The notes under the pieces were generated by a model, which was given only the letters and a program-made list of their open reading frames with translations, was not told the origin of the DNA and made no database searches. From Gammaproteobacteria bacterium (lineage in GTDB: Bacteria; Pseudomonadota; Gammaproteobacteria; Pseudomonadales; Azotimanducaceae), in the NCBI GenBank assembly GCA_009840545.1, contig VXNM01000008.1, positions 68,339 through 132,338 of the forward strand: DNA of 64,000 nucleotides. Direction: 5' to 3'. Positions 17,809 through 25,767 of the stretch are shown piece after piece. Position 1 is the first letter of the stretch. Each line of letters begins with the position of its first letter. The translations under genes were made by a program, and so were the position numbers.

Positions 17809-17832
17809 TCGCTTCAAACGCGAAAGAAGCGA
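17809..17832 (+). terminator. Hairpin just after tRNA-Leu(UAA)
   Basis: TCGCTTC (17809-17815) pairs with GAAGCGA (17826-17832) across a 10-nt loop, 11 bases after the CCA. There is no T-run, so it may serve 3' processing rather than termination. Confidence 0.35.
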
Positions 17833-18060
17833 CATCCCTCCCCTCGCCTTTCGGACTCGGTTGGCACATTTGCTGATGGTTGATCTGCCAATTGAATTTC
17901 GGCAATCCATCATAAAAGACCGATAGGGCGGTCTGGTCGGACGATTCCCTGGAATCCATATCAGGCGATCAAGGTGCACTGGTACAATACCCGGCGAAAT
18001 CGACTTGAAACCTCACCCACACAACATATCTTATCATATTAATGCTGCTTGGAGGCAGGC

Positions 18061-19278
18061 ATGGGATTACCTCTACCCGTAACCGTGTTGTCGGGGTTTC
18101 TAGGAGCTGGCAAGACAACGCTCCTGAATCATGTTCTCAACAATCGTGAAGGCATGCGGGTTGCGGTCATTGTGAACGACATGGGAGAGGTCAACATCGA
18201 CGCTGATCTCCTTCGGGAAGAAGGTTCACTCCAGCAAGTGGATGAGAAGCTTGTTGAAATGACAAATGGCTGCATCTGCTGCACGCTAAGGGAAGATCTG
18301 CTTGTCGAGGTTGCACGACTAGCAGACGAACAACGGTTCGACTATCTTCTCATCGAATCGACTGGTGTTTCTGAGCCGTTGCCTGTGGCGGAAACATTTA
18401 CGTTCGAAGATGAACTGGGTCGATCGCTATCGTCGGTAGCCCAGCTTGACACCATGGTTACCGTCGTCGACGCTTACAATTTTCCACGTCTAATGGACGA
18501 GGCTGAGAACCTCAAAGACAAAAACATGGAGGTTGGGGAGGACGACGAACGCAACATCGCCAATCTTCTCACCGACCAAGTCGAGTTCAGCAATGTCATC
18601 GTGGTGACAAAAACCGATTTGCTGAATCTCTCACAGACTAGTGAGCTACTTGCAACACTCCGTCGCCTGAATCCCGGTGCCGAGGTTTTCGTTGCAGACC
18701 ACGGAAGAGTCGAGCTTTCCTCCATTTTGGGTACAAGCAAGTTTGATATGGAGAAGGCTGCAGAAGCACCAGGCTGGCTGGCGGAACTTAATGGCGAACA
18801 TGTGCCGGAGACCGAGGAGTACGGTATCGGCAGCTTCGTCTATCGGGCGCGAAGGCCATTTCACCCTCAAAGACTCTACGACTTTCTCGTAAGTGGTTGG
18901 CGTTACGGCAATCTTGTTCGATCCAAAGGTTACTTCTGGTTGGCCTCACGTTTCGATCAAGCGGGTTCATGGTCTCAGGCTGGCGGTATTATGAATCATG
19001 GATTTGCCGGACTGTTTTGGTCAGCATTGTCTAAGGATAAGTGCCCTGAAGAAATGGAACACAGAGAGGCAATTGAAAGCAAGTGCGAGCCGCCCTACGG
19101 TGACCGGCGCCAGGAGATCGTTTTCATCGGGCAAGCACTCGACGAAAATCAAGCACGTCGAGCATTGGATGCATGCCTCCTAAATGAAAAAGAGCTTATT
19201 GCTGGACCAAACAGTTGGAAACAGTTCCCCGATCCGTTCCCTCAATGGATCCGCGAAATAGAGGAGACAGAGGTCTGA
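18061..19278 (+). CDS. COG0523 (CobW/ZigA-like) GTP-binding metal chaperone
   Basis: 405 residues from ATG 18061; a GGAGG at 18052-18056 supports this start over the in-frame TTG at 18049. The N-terminal G domain has Walker [13 protein letters not shown], the family metal-site motif CICC in [13 protein letters not shown], the Walker B-like [13 protein letters not shown], and TKTD as the guanine-specificity motif. The CobW C-terminal domain follows (about 260-400), with [14 protein letters not shown] and FWLASR. These G3E GTPases deliver zinc or other metals to client proteins. The gene overlaps the next one, a DUF1826 protein, by one base (TGATG). That pairing is seen in zinc-limitation loci of proteobacteria, so a zinc-response role is likely. 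A Zur site was looked for and not convincingly found. Confidence 0.88.
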   Translation: MGLPLPVTVLSGFLGAGKTTLLNHVLNNREGMRVAVIVNDMGEVNIDADLLREEGSLQQVDEKLVEMTNGCICCTLREDLLVEVARLADEQRFDYLLIESTGVSEPLPVAETFTFEDELGRSLSSVAQLDTMVTVVDAYNFPRLMDEAENLKDKNMEVGEDDERNIANLLTDQVEFSNVIVVTKTDLLNLSQTSELLATLRRLNPGAEVFVADHGRVELSSILGTSKFDMEKAAEAPGWLAELNGEHVPETEEYGIGSFVYRARRPFHPQRLYDFLVSGWRYGNLVRSKGYFWLASRFDQAGSWSQAGGIMNHGFAGLFWSALSKDKCPEEMEHREAIESKCEPPYGDRRQEIVFIGQALDENQARRALDACLLNEKELIAGPNSWKQFPDPFPQWIREIEETEV

Positions 19279-19886
19279 TGCGACAGGTAATCAGTGGTCA
19301 ACTGGGCGATTTTGCAAGGATCTACGAGGAGAACGTGGAAATCGTCAGCGTGGCCCGCCCAAAAGCGAGGAATTGTGAGGCCCTAGCCAGGCAATTGAGC
19401 CGTTCGCATCAGTTTCTGCGATTGCAATGGGTCCAGCCTGTGGATAATCCCGATGCTCCGAAGAATGAGCTGCCCGCCACAATAGACGCGGACACACATA
19501 CTGCGCTGTGTGATGAAATCGCAGAGGCTAGCGAAATGTTAGGAGAGCTCATGGGCTGTAAGCGAATTGGTGTTCGACTCGAGTCACTAAACGCTCCAAT
19601 GTGCCCACGATTTCATGCGGATCAGGTGCCTTGCCGTATGTTGATTACCATCAGTGGGTCCGGAACAGAATGGATTCCTAATAGCGATGTCGATTGGGCT
19701 GTTTTTGCCGATCTCGATAGCATGGCACCTCCCATCCAAGCGAACCGGCCAATCCAGCAATTGACTACAGGTCACTGGTCGATATTGAAGGGTGGCGCGT
19801 GGCAGGACAGCTTTGGCGGCGTTGTTCACCGATCTCCCCATGGAACTGGTGAACGATTGCTTCTAACGCTTGATCCGATTTTCTAA
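19278..19886 (+). CDS. DUF1826 family protein
   Basis: About 202 residues from the ATG that overlaps the upstream stop codon (TGATG). Family features: PRFHADQVPCRMLITISG in the middle, GTEWIPNSDVDW, then LKGGAWQDSFGGVVHRSPH and a C-terminal ERLLLTLDPIF. The conserved His, Asp and Cys in FHADQVPC and the His in VVHRSPH resemble an oxygenase-like jelly-roll metal site, but no activity is established. Its tight coupling to the COG0523 GTPase suggests a role in metal (zinc) limitation or a metal-dependent client. Ends in a convergent region with the hyuB-like gene. Confidence 0.82.
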   Translation: MRQVISGQLGDFARIYEENVEIVSVARPKARNCEALARQLSRSHQFLRLQWVQPVDNPDAPKNELPATIDADTHTALCDEIAEASEMLGELMGCKRIGVRLESLNAPMCPRFHADQVPCRMLITISGSGTEWIPNSDVDWAVFADLDSMAPPIQANRPIQQLTTGHWSILKGGAWQDSFGGVVHRSPHGTGERLLLTLDPIF

Positions 19887-19921
19887 GCCATCCACCTCCA
19901 ACCGACCTAGTAAACGGATGG

Positions 19922-19971
19922 TTGTGACGAAAACGGAATGTCACAAATTTCGATTGGTGTATCCAATCGAA
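19922..19971. terminator. Two hairpins between convergent genes
   Basis: TTGTGAC (19922-19928) pairs with GTCACAA (19940-19946), and TTCGATTGG (19949-19957) pairs perfectly with CCAATCGAA (19963-19971) over a five-base loop. They sit between the DUF1826 gene and the convergent hydantoinase-B gene, so a bidirectional terminator is likely. T-runs are weak. Confidence 0.5.
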
Positions 19972-19982
19972 GAACTTAATGA

Positions 19983-21647
19983 TCATCGAGCACTGTTCTT
20001 GGCTAGCTTGTATAGTCCTACTGCTGCGTCAGAGCTCACCAGACCCGAGTCAACATCGTTTCGCAGATCACTTGGATCTCGGTCTTTTGGCGATCCTCGT
20101 CCTCCACCTCCAGGTGTTTCCATGACAAGCGTTGCACCAGCAGGAACGATTTCCTTACCCTTACCTGCCAATTCTTCGCCTTCTTTCACATAGACACGTC
20201 CTGGTGCTCCTTCTAGTGCCCCTTCCCGTCCACGAGCTGCATGACCGATTCGATCAAACATCTTGGATACAACAAAAGGGGCTCCGGTGGAATGTTGAAT
20301 TTCGATCACCTGACCCAAGCCCCCACGAAATTTTCCAGCGCCACCAGAATCCTGACGGTATTCGCGACGCATGAACACAAGCGGCGACGTCACTTCATTG
20401 ACTTCCGTTGAAGTCGTGCGGACTCCCGACGGAAACGCCGTTGTTGACAACCCGTCACGAGTTGCGCGAGCCCCTGTTCCTCCATTGAAGATGGGATTGA
20501 TCACAAAGTGGGTCGATCGAAAATTCGGGTTTGCGCTCGAATCGCTCATGAGCACGGGATTCCAAATACATGAAGAACCCTCACTGGGTACTTGGTCGGG
20601 AATGATCTCGTTCAAACATCCGATCACAACATCGGGCAACATTTGTCCTAGTGCGTGGCGCGCCGATACAGGACATGGAGGCTCGGCGTTCAGAATGGAC
20701 CCAACAGGTGCCGATACTCTTATGGTCGATAACGATCCTTCGTTGTTTGGGATGTCGTTTCCAATCAAACATCGCGCACCAAATGAAGCGTAGGCTTCTG
20801 CATAGGGAAGAGGTACATTGATGCCGTATCGAGAAACGGGAGATGAGCCGTCAAAGTCGATGTCGATGTAGTTCTCATGAATTGTCAAAGAGCATTGAAT
20901 ATGTATGGGATCGTCATACCCATCGACATTCATGGAGTATTTGTAGGTGCCAGCAGGCAACTGCGAAATCTCCTTCTCCATTGCCTTTCTCGAAGAACTC
21001 AGAATTTGGTCTCCAACGCTATCTAGGTCATTCAGACCAAATTCCCGGATCATTTCAATCAACTTCTGGGAGCCCGCATCATTACACGCCGTTAGGGAAT
21101 AGAGATCGCCTTCAGCGACCACGGGATCTCTGACGTTTGCCTGAATCAGACGCATCAAAGTCTCGTCGATACGACCTGTGTCAAACAACTTCGATATGGG
21201 CACCCATATACCTTCCTCATAGACTTCATTTGCATCGGGTCCAAACCCTCGACCGCCCACATCGGCGATGTGACTGGTCGAAGCAAATAGCGCGACGATG
21301 CGTTTATCCAGAAAAGTAGGAGTAACAACAGTAAAGTCATTGAGATGCCCGGTAGCCAACCATGGGTCGTTCGTAAGCAAAACGTCACCCGGTTTCAAAT
21401 CATTGATCGGAAACTTGTTTAGAAAGTTCTTTACGGACCGCGCCATCGCATTCACATGTCCCGGAGTCCCCGTGATTGCTTGGGCAAGCATGTCTCCATG
21501 AGTATTGAATACACCTGCGGACAAGTCTCCTGCTTCCCGCACTACAGGCGAAAACGCCGTACGCATCAATGTCTGGGCTTGATCTTCAACGATGGCTAGC
21601 AATCGATCCCAAACTAACTGTCGTTCGATGGCATCAAGAGTGCTCAA
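19983..21647 (-). CDS. hyuB: N-methylhydantoinase B / 5-oxoprolinase subunit B family
   Basis: A 554-residue HyuB-family protein. Visible family stretches are FSPVVREAGDLSAGVFNTHGD, VLLTNDPWLATGHLNDF, FASTSHIADVGGRGFGPDA, a central FDGSSPVSRYGINVPL, and near the C-terminus RREYRQDSGGAGKFRGGLG followed by PGGGGRGSP. HyuB works with HyuA to open five-membered cyclic amides such as hydantoins or 5-oxoproline using ATP. The gene overlaps the end of hyuA by 14 bases, so the two are translated together. Substrate cannot be told: hydantoin, 5-oxoproline or a related lactam such as acetophenone-carboxylase types remain possible. Confidence 0.9.
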   Translation of the reverse strand: MSTLDAIERQLVWDRLLAIVEDQAQTLMRTAFSPVVREAGDLSAGVFNTHGDMLAQAITGTPGHVNAMARSVKNFLNKFPINDLKPGDVLLTNDPWLATGHLNDFTVVTPTFLDKRIVALFASTSHIADVGGRGFGPDANEVYEEGIWVPISKLFDTGRIDETLMRLIQANVRDPVVAEGDLYSLTACNDAGSQKLIEMIREFGLNDLDSVGDQILSSSRKAMEKEISQLPAGTYKYSMNVDGYDDPIHIQCSLTIHENYIDIDFDGSSPVSRYGINVPLPYAEAYASFGARCLIGNDIPNNEGSLSTIRVSAPVGSILNAEPPCPVSARHALGQMLPDVVIGCLNEIIPDQVPSEGSSCIWNPVLMSDSSANPNFRSTHFVINPIFNGGTGARATRDGLSTTAFPSGVRTTSTEVNEVTSPLVFMRREYRQDSGGAGKFRGGLGQVIEIQHSTGAPFVVSKMFDRIGHAARGREGALEGAPGRVYVKEGEELAGKGKEIVPAGATLVMETPGGGGRGSPKDRDPSDLRNDVDSGLVSSDAAVGLYKLAKNSAR

Positions 21648-23709
21648 TTCCCTCCTCCTTGAACATTAACAAGTGATCCGACTGAAGACGACGTAATCCA
21701 AAACCGGCCGGTACCACCGTAGTTGTATGTCGTTCGGTCACCAAAGCAGGTCCTATGATTAGCTGACCTCTTTCCAACGCATCCCGATGCAAGAGTGCGA
21801 AACTTCCATCGCTTTCAGATGATTCGGTAGACACCTGAAGATGAGAACTTGCAACTTCTGCAGAGTTCGATGCGAATGCCACGGAATCGATCACTGCGTC
21901 TTGTACAGCGGATACGTTCAGGGTCCAACTCATGACTTCGACGGGCGCATGGGGAATAAGGCGTCCATAAAGCGATGTGTACGTGGATTCAAAAGTCTTG
22001 AGCAATTCATCATGATCGATGGACGAAGTCTCGAAGGGTACGGAAATCTCATGCCCTTGCCCAACATATCTCATGTAGGCCGTACCTCGTTCCATGAACT
22101 CTCCAGTTGACGAAGCACTTTCGACCACTTGTGACGCCTCTTCTCTCATGTTGGACAGGACATCTTGTACAAGTGAAGGATCGTAGTTCTCCAGCAACAT
22201 ATGACTGCTACGCACTACTTCGTAAGAAATAGGCGCATTCAAGAATCCTATTGCTGAGCCGACTCCTGCGTCTTGGGGAATCACCACACAAGCCAAGTTG
22301 AGCTTTTCGAGCAGTCGTGCCGCGTGCAGAGGTGCTGCACCTCCAAATGCAACCATTGTTCGCTGATCGAGCGACTTGCCCCATTCGGATGCGTGGCTCC
22401 GGGCCGCAGCTGCCATATTCTCGTCCACAATCTCCGCGATACCTTGCGCCGTATCGCTAATCGAGAGTTTCATCGGTTGCGCAAGTTGCAGGTCAATTGC
22501 AGATTCTGCAGATTCCCTGTTGAGCGAAAGGTTGCCACCTGCGAATAGGTTGGGATCGAGACGATCCAGTACGCAATCTGCATCGGTGACTGTAGGATTC
22601 GATCCTCCGTTCCCGTAGCAAGCGGGGCCTGGATCTGACCCCGCACTCTCGGGACCGATTTGAATTCTTCCAATCTTGTCGAGGTGGGCGATCGAGCCAC
22701 CTCCCGCACCTATCTCTACCATTTCAATGACTGGGATTCGAACCGGCAGACCACTTCCCTTCTTGAAGCGATAGGCACGATCTACTTCGAATGCCCGAGA
22801 AAGCAGTGTTTTGCCTTCATCGATGAGGCTAAGCTTCGCTGTTGTGCCACCCATGTCAAACGAAATCACTTTATCCGCTTTGACTTCCCTCGAAATCTGC
22901 TCCGCCAAAATCGCTCCACCCGCCGGTCCGGATTCCACAAGACGAATCGGATAGCGACCTGCCGTTTCGAATGTCGTCAAGCCTCCACCGGAAGTCATCA
23001 TCAGGTAAGGACAATCGAATCCTCGAGAATTGAATCTCTCGGACAGCCGCCCAAGATAGAACTTCATAAGGGGCAGCACATACGCATTTGCGCATGTCGT
23101 CGACATCCTTTCGTATTCTCGAATCTCTGGACAAACGTCACTCGAGAGGCTAATGGGAATGTCGCCCATCTGATCCCTGACTCGCTGTCTAACCGAAAGT
23201 TCATGTTCATCGTTCACGTAGGAATGCAGAAACCCTATTGCCACGCTTTCTACGCCTTGAGCCCGCATTTCCTCAATGGCCGAGTCGACGGAGTCGTCGT
23301 CGAGCTCAATCAATACTTCTCCGTGAGCATTCATTCGTTCCACGATTGGAAGTCTCAACGTACGCGGTACAAGAGCTACGGGACGTTCAATATTGATGTC
23401 GTATTGTTCAAACCTGTTTTCCAACGCCATTTCAAGAACATCTCTGTGTCCTAAAGTAGTAAGCAACGCAGTTTTAGCACCGCGCCTCTCGATTAGCGCA
23501 TTCGTCGCTAGGGTCGTTCCATGCAAGATGATTTCAACGTCGCTTGGAGTCGCACCGGTTTCCGAAAAGATCTGCTCAATTCCGTCCATCACGGCATCAC
23601 TTGGATCCTCTCGAGAAGTCAATACTTTGGTAGAGTGGATTTCTCCCTCTAGCTCCAGTACAACGTCCGTGAAGGTTCCACCAATGTCAATTGCTAACCC
23701 GTTGTTCAT
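21634..23709 (-). CDS. hyuA: N-methylhydantoinase A / 5-oxoprolinase subunit A family
   Basis: A 691-residue HyuA-family protein with an actin-like ATPase fold. The N-terminus has DIGGTFTDVVLE (phosphate-binding), then HGTTLATNALIERRGAKTAL, the middle has VESGPAGGAILA and SFDMGGTTAKLSL, and GAGGGSIAHLD follows. The C-terminal part has FGGAAPLHAARL and the beta-rich tail. It supplies ATP-driven activation of the cyclic amide, and HyuB completes the hydrolysis. It is the first gene of a two-gene operon. Upstream, the promoter region is shared with divergent prs. Length fits the family (about 680-700). Confidence 0.92.
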   Translation of the reverse strand: MNNGLAIDIGGTFTDVVLELEGEIHSTKVLTSREDPSDAVMDGIEQIFSETGATPSDVEIILHGTTLATNALIERRGAKTALLTTLGHRDVLEMALENRFEQYDINIERPVALVPRTLRLPIVERMNAHGEVLIELDDDSVDSAIEEMRAQGVESVAIGFLHSYVNDEHELSVRQRVRDQMGDIPISLSSDVCPEIREYERMSTTCANAYVLPLMKFYLGRLSERFNSRGFDCPYLMMTSGGGLTTFETAGRYPIRLVESGPAGGAILAEQISREVKADKVISFDMGGTTAKLSLIDEGKTLLSRAFEVDRAYRFKKGSGLPVRIPVIEMVEIGAGGGSIAHLDKIGRIQIGPESAGSDPGPACYGNGGSNPTVTDADCVLDRLDPNLFAGGNLSLNRESAESAIDLQLAQPMKLSISDTAQGIAEIVDENMAAAARSHASEWGKSLDQRTMVAFGGAAPLHAARLLEKLNLACVVIPQDAGVGSAIGFLNAPISYEVVRSSHMLLENYDPSLVQDVLSNMREEASQVVESASSTGEFMERGTAYMRYVGQGHEISVPFETSSIDHDELLKTFESTYTSLYGRLIPHAPVEVMSWTLNVSAVQDAVIDSVAFASNSAEVASSHLQVSTESSESDGSFALLHRDALERGQLIIGPALVTERHTTTVVPAGFGLRRLQSDHLLMFKEEGIEHS

Positions 23710-24055
23710 GTTGAATCACCGGATTCTCGTACTGGGTCAGCGAGGGCCGACGAGGCGTATAACATCGGTAGGAATCCATTTGGAATTCGATCGTTCGAGA
23801 GTGTTTGTGTCTCTCGCTTTGGGAATTTTACGGGCTTGTTGAGAACCAAAACGGAAAGTCAGCTGCTTCTTATAATCTTGACGTCTGTAGTTCGAACGGT
23901 TGCTTCATCTCCACCCCGTGAGATCGACACCCCTTCATGGCGCAAGTGGCTCGGATTTTGGTTCCAACAACACTTGAATCGAGTGAAGTGGCAATCTTGC
24001 ATGAATGCACAGCGTTCCCCAAATCTATTTTCAAGCAGAGACGGTAGGCAGATCA
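23710..24055. other. Divergent intergenic region, hyuA / prs
   Basis: About 345 bases carrying the promoters of two divergent genes. No RNA structure, operator or repeat is evident. An open frame from 24005 extends the prs frame upstream but does not resemble the family. Confidence 0.4.
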
Positions 24056-25003
24056 ATGGTCGGAAATGAAATCAAGTTGATTGCGGGAACGTCGCATCAG
24101 GAATTCACAAAGGAAATTGGACGCCATTTGGGTGTACCGCTTTCCGAAACCGAGATCATTCGGTTTGGCAACGAAAACATCATGTTTCAGTGTCAGGAAA
24201 ACGTTCGAGGATCCGATGTCTTTGTCGTCCAGACTTCATGCTCACCGTTGTCCGACTACATCGTCGAACTGCTCATCATTATCGACGCGCTGAAGCATGC
24301 TTCCGCCGGCAGAATCACTGCAGTTCTTCCTTATTTTCCTTACGCGCGATCAGACAAGAAAGACCGCCCTCGCATCTCAATAACGGCTAGGCTGATGGCG
24401 GACTTGCTCGAGACGGCTGGAGCTAATCGTGTCCTCACGATGAACCTGCATTCTCCTCAGGTCGGCGGTTTTTTTCGAATACCCGTCGATCAACTTAACG
24501 CCACTCCTATCGTTTGCGATCAACTCCGCGATTCCACGAGTCTCGCTAACTCGGTGCTGGTTGCGAGCGATGTTAGCGAGGCAAAAGACTTGGGAGACTA
24601 CGCCCATCGTCTTGGATTGCCGATCGCGATTGTCGATAAACGTCGGGTCGATGACGCGGAGACTCCAGTTGCCGTCGGATTGATCGGGGATGTTGCTGGA
24701 CGCAATGGCCTCCTTATCGATGACGAAATCGCTAGTGGAGGAACCATGCTGGAAGCCGCGCGCTTCTTGCAAGACCACGGAATCAATAGGGTAGAGGCTG
24801 CTGCGGTACACCCGGTGCTTTCAGGTCATGCACATGAGCGCATAACCGAATCGCCTATAGAACGGCTAATTGTCACGGACACTATTCCGATAGACATGGA
24901 AAAGGCAAGCCACAAAATTGAGGTGGTTTCGGTTGCAAAGCTCTTTGCAGACGCGATCACCGCCATACATTCGGGAGAGAGTGTCTCTACACTGTTCAAG
25001 TAA
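24056..25003 (+). CDS. prs: Ribose-phosphate pyrophosphokinase
   Basis: 315 residues from ATG 24056; the frame is open from 24005, but the extra residues are not family-like. The enzyme makes PRPP from ribose-5-phosphate and ATP for nucleotide, His and Trp synthesis. Seen: N-terminal LIAGTSHQEFTKEI, the FGNEN motif (usual FSDGE), LPYFPYARSDKKDRPRISIT with the catalytic flexible loop, the TMNLHSPQVGGFF stretch and the PRPP-binding loop LLIDDEIASGGTM. That last loop differs from the common VDDMIDTAGT pattern, and FGNEN is also divergent, so this is an atypical, possibly class-II-like member. A housekeeping role is likely unless a second, canonical prs exists. Confidence 0.87.
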   Translation: MVGNEIKLIAGTSHQEFTKEIGRHLGVPLSETEIIRFGNENIMFQCQENVRGSDVFVVQTSCSPLSDYIVELLIIIDALKHASAGRITAVLPYFPYARSDKKDRPRISITARLMADLLETAGANRVLTMNLHSPQVGGFFRIPVDQLNATPIVCDQLRDSTSLANSVLVASDVSEAKDLGDYAHRLGLPIAIVDKRRVDDAETPVAVGLIGDVAGRNGLLIDDEIASGGTMLEAARFLQDHGINRVEAAAVHPVLSGHAHERITESPIERLIVTDTIPIDMEKASHKIEVVSVAKLFADAITAIHSGESVSTLFK

Positions 25004-25042
25004 TCGGCAAACTTTCTAGAACTCAGATACAGAGCCCAAACT

Positions 25043-25116
25043 TGGAGGCTGGGGTCGGAATCGAACCGGCGTACACGGAGTTGCAGTCCGCTGCATAACC
25101 ACTCTGCCACCCAGCC
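25043..25116 (-). tRNA. tRNA-Cys (anticodon GCA)
   Basis: 74 nt with encoded CCA (plus-strand TGG at 25043-25045). Acceptor GGCTGGG pairs with CCCAGCC. Anticodon loop CTGCAAC has GCA at plus-strand 25082-25084. T arm reads CCGGTTCGATTCCGA with one G.C variant. Lies between prs and pgsA. Confidence 0.95.
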
Positions 25117-25123
25117 CTAACAA

Positions 25124-25141
25124 ACGCATGCCCACATGCGT
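25124..25141 (-). terminator. Possible terminator of uvrC-pgsA
   Basis: ACGCATG and CATGCGT form a perfect 7-bp stem with a 4-base loop. On the minus strand it is followed by TTGTT, 58 bases past the pgsA stop and just before tRNA-Cys. It may end the operon or be read through into the tRNA. Confidence 0.45.
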
Positions 25142-25199
25142 GTGCGGCGACATTCTACATTGTTCAAATTGAGCTACTCAGGTGCTGAGAATCACAGGT

Positions 25200-25754
25200 T
25201 CATTCGAAGAAACCAGCTCTCAGAGAATCCCATGAAGCTCTCAAATGGATGAACATTGACCACAACGTTAGCGCCGTGGCAACGTAAATCAGAACTAGAC
25301 CTATGATTGTCCACGGACGATTAAGTTGCGCCGGATTTGCAAGAAGTACCACAATTGCAATCATTTGGACTGAAGTCTTGACCTTAGCAATGGTCGTAAC
25401 TGAGACGCGCGATCGAGCTTGAGCTTCTGCCATCCACTCTCGTAAAGACGCAATAAGCAATTCGCGCCCAATAATCACTATTCCGGGAAGGGTCAGCCAT
25501 AAACTTCCATAACATCCAACAAGCAGGACTAATGCTGAGACAACGACCAATTTGTCCGCAACTGGATCGATGAACGCACCGAACTTCGATGTAACCTCAA
25601 GCTTGCGAGCCAAAAAGCCGTCGAGCCAATCTGTCAAGCAAGCCAGTGCAAACAACATACCTGCAACCCAGTGCAAGTCCCTGGTTGCAATGTAGAACAA
25701 GACGAACAGGGGTATGAGAGCAATTCTCAGCACAGAGAGGACATTGGGAATCAT
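25200..25754 (-). CDS. pgsA: CDP-diacylglycerol-glycerol-3-phosphate 3-phosphatidyltransferase
   Basis: 184 residues from ATG 25754, close to the usual ~182. An upstream frame to 25805 adds residues that overlap uvrC and do not look like the family. The start MIPNVLSVLRI is typical of PgsA. The CDP-alcohol phosphotransferase motif is intact: DWLDGFLARKLEVTSKFGAF, with IDPVAD after it. Several membrane helices follow. It makes phosphatidylglycerol phosphate in the inner membrane, the first committed step to phosphatidylglycerol and cardiolipin. It lies 13 bases after uvrC on the same strand, the gene order common in gammaproteobacteria. Confidence 0.95.
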   Translation of the reverse strand: MIPNVLSVLRIALIPLFVLFYIATRDLHWVAGMLFALACLTDWLDGFLARKLEVTSKFGAFIDPVADKLVVVSALVLLVGCYGSLWLTLPGIVIIGRELLIASLREWMAEAQARSRVSVTTIAKVKTSVQMIAIVVLLANPAQLNRPWTIIGLVLIYVATALTLWSMFIHLRASWDSLRAGFFE

Positions 25755-25767
25755 CGTTCGCAACGGT

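Noticed and set aside
18023-18045. A Zur-like palindrome (ACATATCTTATCATATTA) before the COG0523 gene
   Set aside because: The arms do not form a proper inverted repeat and it does not fit the zinc-box pattern.
22660-23454. A 264-codon plus-strand open frame
   Set aside because: Antisense to hyuA, low-complexity Ser/Arg/His content and no family pattern.
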